DNA of 64,000 nucleotides from Cladorhizidae sp. MBARI D1340-BT2 (lineage: Eukaryota > Porifera > Demospongiae > Poecilosclerida > Cladorhizidae), in NCBI GenBank assembly GCA_028752905.1, contig JAQNBH010000012.1, positions 24,871,816-24,935,815 of the forward strand. Direction: 5' to 3'. Below, one piece after another: positions 59,035-64,000 of this stretch. The notes beneath the pieces were generated by a model, which saw only the letters and a program-made list of their open reading frames with translations, did not search any database and had not been told where the DNA came from. Position numbers and translations under genes: made by a program. The first letter of the stretch is position 1. Each line of letters begins with the position of its first letter.

Positions 59035-59480
59035 CTACAACTTCAGAGCTCCATAAATTGCGTGCACTTTACTCTATGAATGATATATAGCTTAAAAGAT
59101 AGCTCTCTCTGTATGCTCTTTTTATATTAAACTCTTACATAGGTACAACTATGCTCCAGTTACAGGTAGTCAAGTTGGGGACCTCAAAACCTGCATGCTC
59201 CAATTTTCTGCAGTTCTACCTCCTAATTGGAAAGTGCTAGATGTTCAGGATTCAGCTGGCCTAGGAGATCATTGGAGGTTATTGTAGCCGACGCAGAGCT
59301 GGGTGTAGTGGCTCCATTCAAGCAGCTTCCTTTTCCTCACTTCCCGATAAAGGACCCTACAACATCTGGAGGAAGCCCTACTTACAAAATGAGTGTTTTC
59401 ATTAAGTGCTAAAATGTGAGTACATGGTCAAGTGTGCGGGTGATAATTAATTTTATGAAATTGATTTTCAACCCACACGC
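59035..59480. mobile_element. Diverged foldback relative
   Basis: Left-arm words of the 5,728 foldback appear in order: AGCTTAAAAGATAGCTCTCT, CTGTATGCTCT, ATAGGTACAACTATG, ACCTCAAAACCTG, GGAAAGTGCTAGA. The centre follows (TTTTCATTAAGTGCTAAAAT, ACATGGTCAAG). The inserted 59,240-59,390 stretch is foreign to the foldback. The right arm is mostly lost. Confidence 0.6.
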
Positions 59481-59520
59481 CCAAGATACGCCCAAGATAT
59501 CGAATTTCGGTATACAAAAT

Positions 59521-60110
59521 AGAATTTAACTTTCTTCCTCCCTTTCTCTTATGGTATACTATGTCAGGGGAAACTCTGCATTGCTCAATTTTTAGTTAGT
59601 GTCATAAGTATAACCATCACAATAACCAGCAGCCAAGACCACTGGACAGGTTCTGTGGTATTTGTGCATAATAGAGGCTTTAGGTTCCTAGGTGTGCCAT
59701 GTTTTTTGTGAGAGTTGCAGGCCCAGTGTCTGTGGGTTCTCCTGTTGGTGAACCTTCTAGGCATAGAAACCTGTTTTCCTTTAGAGTAATGCCCTCTGCC
59801 ATGTGACAAGAACAGGAATAATGATATCTAAAAGCACAGACAACATGCACAAACAATATAGCTGCATAATAGGACAGTGATTCTCGGACTGGTTCCATCT
59901 GGGACTGCATGGTGGCTCCAAAAACTGCCATACCCCAAACCAGAAGTAATAATGAGTCACACACAAACAGTCCTTCAGCCTTCACTTTATTATATCTTTT
60001 TCTCTCTTAGTTTTGCTAATCACCATAACTGACTGACAAGATAGTGATTAAGCATATTAATTTGCTCAACATTCCAAGCCTTTTTGGTGAAACTGTTTGG
60101 TACCTAAGCT
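59521..60110. other. No gene recognised
   Basis: Overlapping - strand frames at 59,585-59,985 have no recognisable domain. Composition is ordinary. Confidence 0.4.
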
Positions 60111-60114
60111 TGAT

Positions 60115-60370
60115 AGAATGTGCAAGCCTAGGTGACAAAGGTTTGGGACAGTGGATAAATAAGAAGTAGGCATTATTAAAGTCAGGTCAGTTTTCTTTAC
60201 CTGCTGTTTCCTGTAAACACATTCCAATGTATCTGTGCTTTTATTCTCTATAAAAGAACTTTTTTAATTCAAGTTGTCTTAACTGATGGAAACTGACCTG
60301 ACTTTATATAATATTTTACTAATAAATTTACCCACTGTCCCAGAACTTCACCTTGGCTTTGCACTTTCAA
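60115..60370. mobile_element. MITE-like inverted repeat, about 255 bp
   Basis: The left arm (60,119-60,205, with TTTGGGACAGTGGATAAAT and AAAGTCAGGTCAGTTTT) pairs with the right arm (60,285-60,366, with AAACTGACCTGACTTT and ATTTACCCACTGTCCC). Outer words TGCAAGCCTAGGTGA and TCACCTTGGCTTTGCA also pair. The + strand frame starting at 60,286 lies in an arm and is not a gene. Confidence 0.75.
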
Positions 60371-60634
60371 TCATGACTATTGTATTATACCTGCTAGCTA
60401 GCACAGCATTTTCACTCAGAATTTGGGAATATGTAGGCTACCACAATAATTTAAGCCTAAAGAAATCTATTCAACATCCGCAATAGGTTGATATGTAGAG
60501 GTATGATGTACACTACCAAAACAGAGCCCATACTTTGTAAGCCTCACTGAAACATAATTGAGCCACCTTTCACAGGTGGAAATATACTGTGCCAGTAGAA
60601 GGTAAGCCTGGCTTGAGTTGCAACATCTGTGACA

Positions 60635-61002
60635 CTAACCTTTATCACTTAAAATGTCAACAATCATCTTAGCACACTGCAGCATTCCTCCTTTCACACA
60701 GATTTCAAGTAGACTTCCATAGGTAGGCTCCACGGCCTTCTTCATCCACATTCTGACAGCTGCTTCTCTGTCGATGCAAACATGCATAAAAAATATTCGG
60801 AATGCATTTTATAAGTCTGAACAAATACATTTCTATTGCACTGAACTTTGGCACTGTTAGCTGCAGCTAGTCTGCTATACTGTATTTACCTCTGCAGAAC
60901 TTGAGCAATGTGTTGTTTAGAAATACCCTTATTCAGACCGTTTCTTCTTTCATCAGGAATCTGATTGATCAGATCCTGAATTTTTTTCTTCGCTGCCTCC
61001 AT
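60635..61002 (-). CDS. Small Death-fold protein, two exons
   Basis: Exon 1 61,002-60,890 starts MEAAKKKIQDLINQIPDERR and ends LQ at a donor GCAGAG|GTAAAT. Exon 2 60,767-60,635 follows the acceptor CATCGACAG and reads EAAVRMWMKKAVEPTYGSLL, EICVKGGMLQCAKMIVDILS, DKG, stop TAG. Joined, this is 81 residues. The second exon has the C-terminal helices of a Death domain (W, TY..LL..C, CA..I..IL), as in module F exon C (TYRNLLRLC ... ISILSSKG). The exon junction falls at the same place (LQ|R before the W helix). The first half is shorter than a canonical Death domain. Alternatively AAAG|GTTAGT before the stop could be a donor, giving a longer protein. Likely an adaptor or decoy type; function inferred only from the fold. 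Confidence 0.65.
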
Positions 61003-61419
61003 GGTTAGGAGAGCGGGTCCAAATCGACCCTTTTAACTTTAACACTTGCGGACCGTACACGTTAATTGAAAAGTAAACGTGAGATTATTCAATTCGAACG
61101 CGCATCTATTCCGAGAGACCGAGGGTGCGTTTAACGGTGGGCAATATTTAGTTTTCCTCGTGTTCCAAGAAGTGGAGGCTTGATAAACAAGTTCTAGGTA
61201 CTACTCCTCTCTATGATTACTTACTGGTACTTCATTACTCAAATCTCAAAAGGTTTTTCAAGTATATGAGGAGCTGATAATAATTAAAAAAAGTAAAGCG
61301 AAGAACTCTTTGTTACCAAGGTGAGTAAGTAACTTTACATCAGCTAACCTAGTGGTTTCTTTTATGACTGTTAGATCAAGCTAAATAGTGTATGAATAGT
61401 GTATGAATAGTAAATAGTT
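61003..61419. other. Upstream flank of the small Death-fold gene
   Basis: Contains the probable 5' UTR and promoter of the - strand gene. It is locally richer in CpG (61,085-61,135) than its surroundings. No TATA box stands out. Confidence 0.35.
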
Positions 61420-61660
61420 TAGCTAGCGCATCTAAATAGTGTTGGAATAGTAAATAATTTAGCTAGCGTAGCTAAATAGCTAGCTAGCTAGCCCACCCTT
61501 GTAGCTAACTAGCTATCGGACCCAAGTAGCTAACCAGCTAGCGCTCCCATATAGCTAGCTGGCTAAAGCACCCAAGTAGCTAGCAAGCTAGCGCCCCCAT
61601 ATAGCTAGTTAGCAGTTAAATGGCTATCTAGCTTAGCTAAATAGCCTTTTCTTTCCTGAG
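61420..61660. repeat. GCTAGC-rich degenerate repeat
   Basis: Dense AGCTAGC and GCTAACTAGC words. A block of about 50 bp (CCCAAGTAGCTA ... CCCATATAGCTAG) occurs twice, near 61,500 and 61,570. Non-coding. Confidence 0.85.
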
Positions 61661-62620
61661 AACACTGTGTGATTTTGTTCCTTGCTCACATTCAGTTGTT
61701 CACTTATTAATATATTTTACATATAGGATTGCAGCAACATCTGTGATGAAGCAACATCTGTCATGTAATCATAACCATGAAACTAGGATGAAGGTATACT
61801 TATATAGATTAAGTCTTCTGTTTTATATGTCCTCTGTGAGTGGTAGGTGTGGAGTGGAGTGTGTTAGGCAGGCACCACATCTATACAGGGTGAGGTGTCT
61901 GGTGCCATCCTGCCATTGCAGAAAGCACAGTCACACCTCTGACTTCCTCACACTTGGTAATGGTGTCCCTTGCCATTCAGCCTGTTTGCCCTTCAGCTGT
62001 TCTTGGGCCTACTTCGGCTCAGCATGTGCATTGGTCCTGTCAATGGTAAACTTGAGCATGGTTGGACCAAAGAATAATTGAAAACAATCTTCTGCACTTT
62101 GGCAGGATGGAGGAACATTAGGTCATGGTTGAAGGATGTATGGGCTATTCTGCAATGTCATCTAGAATTTAAAAAGAAATAATAACGGTTTATATGTAAA
62201 GTGCTTGATATAAAACATTTGTCTGTGTAGTACCTAATACCTAATAATATTAATTGTTATTGTTCTTTTATTCCAGGAATGTCATACTTTCCCCAGCAGT
62301 TGTCCACATATATTGGCTAGCATCCACACGGCTGGTTCCACTTCCAACTGATCTTCCTCTTCCTGCAGCTCTTCCCTTCCTCTGCTGTCCTCTACCTGTA
62401 GCTCTTCCTCTGCTGTCCTCTACCTGCTCCAACATCCATACTTGCACTCTCATCCTTGGTCTCATAAAAAATTGCTACTCATATCTATTTCATCATCCCT
62501 ACAACTATTTGAGTCACAGTATGTACAATCACCCAATGCCATTATCATCAGATAACATCTCTAGTAGAGTCTGGGTATCATAACCACAGGTCATTCATAG
62601 CTAATAACCACGAACCGCAG
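61661..62620. other. No gene assigned
   Basis: A + frame of 112 codons (61,743-62,081) and a + frame at 62,254-62,583 are open but unrecognised. On the - strand, 62,465-62,268 shows a duplicated GCAGAGGA(A)G-type block giving Arg/Gly- or Glu-rich text depending on frame. Around 61,840-61,930 the - strand has a CAFCNGR / YRCGAC-like Cys pattern in two frames, which might be a decayed zinc-binding end of a transposase; too weak to call. Confidence 0.3.
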
Positions 62621-63036
62621 TTAACCATTTAACTGCGTTGTCGACTATAGTCGCCTCAATTGAACTTCACGTAATTGCGGATATATAAAGGCCCGCTCCT
62701 TGCTAAATTATAGATCTCGAGCATTGGCGCTAACCTAGCTTTGCGCATCATGTTTTTTTGCCTGCTTGTTCTAGAGCCGCCGTTTATTACGTACTTGCCA
62801 TTCTAAGCTTCTTACATACTTTTGCAGCGCTAACTATTCCAGCAAAAAAAATCTTTCTCTTTTCCAATCTTGCTCGCCCGACCTAGAACTCTAAACTGTT
62901 GGCAAGCTCTGCGCAGTTCTAGTCGATGAACTCCACCTACTTGATCTCACAACTCCACCCTCCCAATTTACCCACAAGCTCCTCCCTGAAGAATTTCATT
63001 ATTAGCAATTTTAGAACCCTAGAACTTCTCAAGTTC

Positions 63037-63753
63037 ATGGATAGTGATATGAGTGATGGAGACTTTGATGGTTACCTTGAAGGAAAGTTATTTACTACAG
63101 CAAGAGCAATAAAATACAACAATATAAATAACCAATAAATATTCTTTTTATTCTAGATGTTGGAGATGAAGGTGCTGATAATGAATGTGAAGAGGACGAG
63201 GTTCCGGGTGAAGAGTGCGAGGTTCTGGGTGAAGAGTGCGAGGTTCCAGGTGAAGAGTGCGAGGTTCCAGGTGAAGAGCGCGAGGTTCCAGGTGAAGAGT
63301 GCGAGGTTCCAGGTGAAGAGCGCGAGGTTCCAGGTGAAGAGCGCGAGGTTCCAGGTGAAGAGCGCGAGGTTCCAGGTGAAGAGTGCGAGGTTCCAGGTGA
63401 ATAGTGTGAGGTTCCAGGTGAAGAGGTACAAGGTGGGGGCACGAGGTTGAATGTGATGGGTGGGATGATGTTAGTTTGCATGGTGAGGATGGAGCGGGAA
63501 GTAGTTATGACGTACACGAAGAAGAAGGCGATGCAAGTGGCAGGTGGTATCTTCTGTTCTTCTGTTGGTGGGCCTAATAAGGTGTGGTCGAGCCTCTGGA
63601 TGCTTTCGAGCAATTATTCACGTCAATATCATCTGGTGTGAAACGAACCAGTATGGGAAACAGTACTTACCAAGTCACCAGCAGCACCTTGACGAACACC
63701 CACGAGCACATGACTTCATCCGCCCACCCGTTCACGCTGGAAAAAATGTATAG
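63037..63753 (+). pseudogene. piggyBac-like transposase N-terminus with heptapeptide array
   Basis: A short first exon (MDSDMSDGDFDG) may splice from about 63,070 to the acceptor TTTTTATTCTAG at 63,156; the joined phase gives an acidic run DVGDEGADNECEED. Eleven copies of the heptapeptide EVPGEE(C/R) follow. A TAG at 63,402-63,404 breaks the array. After it, shifted frames give acidic text (DDVSLHGEDGAGSSYDVHEE) and then, near 63,615-63,720, VNIIWCETNQYGKQYL and HLDEHPRAHDFI. These resemble the ETNRYA region that opens the catalytic domain of piggyBac transposases. Two or more frame breaks are needed, so it is a pseudogene. Confidence 0.55.
63198..63428 (+). repeat. 21-bp coding tandem repeat, 11 copies
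   Basis: Unit GAGGTTCCAGGTGAAGAGTGC, with C/T and GCGC variants, translated EVPGEEC or EVPGEER in the transposase frame. The overlapping VKSARFQ frame and the - strand LFTWNLA frame are shadows of the repeat. Confidence 0.95.
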
Positions 63754-64000
63754 GTAAATGACATGAGCCAACATATGCCAGTCAGCCTACAATAAAATAT
63801 TAATTACAATTGCTACACACCTCTAACCTTGACACTCTCACACACCTCAATATTTGCATAAATACATGTGATGATGGTGCAAATATTGACCCACAAAGCT
63901 TTCAAACATGTGCAACACACATCACAGACAGCATTTATATTTTGCCACCAATGACAGGACACACAGTTATACTTTACTAAACAGATTCATTGCAATGGTG

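Larger units (their letters stand above)
62625..64000 (+). mobile_element. piggyBac-like element, 5' part (runs off the window)
   Basis: Starts after TTAA (62,621-62,624) with CCATTTAACTGCG. Just inside is TCGACTATAGTCGCC, resembling the GCGACTTAAGTCGC palindrome at the same position in the 1,070-2,388 element. It carries a spliced transposase start with an acidic N-terminus. The right end is beyond the window. From 63,755 to 64,000 I see no further coding text. Confidence 0.6.

Noticed and set aside
60286..60486. 66-codon frame with a hydrophobic segment
   Set aside because: Lies largely in one arm of an inverted-repeat MITE.
61743..62081. 112-codon Cys/Ser-rich frame
   Set aside because: No recognisable domain. 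The opposite strand has an equally weak Cys pattern, so neither is called.
63095..63613. - strand frame of 172 codons rich in SSPGTS
   Set aside because: Shadow of the 21-bp coding repeat; the + strand frame is supported by a splice acceptor and piggyBac context.

Overview
This is eukaryotic, almost certainly metazoan, DNA. It contains gt-ag introns (one of 64 bp, one of 84 bp), animal-type hAT, piggyBac and PIF/Harbinger transposons, Gypsy-type pol remains, TTAGGG-like interstitial repeats and Death-fold genes. A sponge or another early-branching marine invertebrate would fit, but that is inference from the repeat mix and the very short introns. I see no rRNA or tRNA gene, CRISPR array or bacterial operon.

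Bases 1-47,150 are a tandem array of a composite unit of roughly 8-9 kb once insertions are removed: unit 1 (1-10,261), unit 2 (10,262-25,640), unit 3 (25,641-33,104), unit 4 (33,105-46,739) and a partial unit 5 (to 47,150). The module order on the + strand is: A (AC-rich leader), B (CA-rich, G-poor), C, D (21-bp minisatellite), E (decayed LTR retroelement), F (a Death-domain gene on the - strand). The retroelement reads protease, integrase, start of reverse transcriptase. It stops at the same RT position in every unit, so it was probably dead before the unit was amplified. Units 1 and 3 share one MITE, and units 2 and 4 share another, so the array may have grown as a two-unit block. Unit 2 lacks module F; there I see an antisense Gypsy RT/RNase H fragment and a piggyBac 5' end.

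Individual units carry later insertions with readable ends. They are piggyBac-like (1070-2388), hAT (11444-14195, 14715-16830, 17543-19300, 42667-43916), a TTAA-site element (31526-32436), a foldback (5728-6468) and a PIF/Harbinger (34188-36822) inside another inverted-repeat element. Sister units show the empty sites for several of them.

From 47,150 to about 58,000 lie two hAT pseudogenes of the THAP12/P52rIPK-like type. A 2.1-kb minisatellite interrupts the first. A 3.24-kb element with TA target duplication, of a transposase family I cannot name, sits at the end of the second. The last 6 kb hold unannotated DNA, satellite patches, a compact two-exon Death-fold gene (60,635-61,002, - strand) and the 5' part of another piggyBac-like element, which runs off the window and encodes a heptapeptide array.

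The non-transposon coding content I can support is the Death-domain gene of module F (three copies) and the small Death-fold gene near 60.8 kb. Nearly all other long open frames are transposon remains or repeat artefacts.
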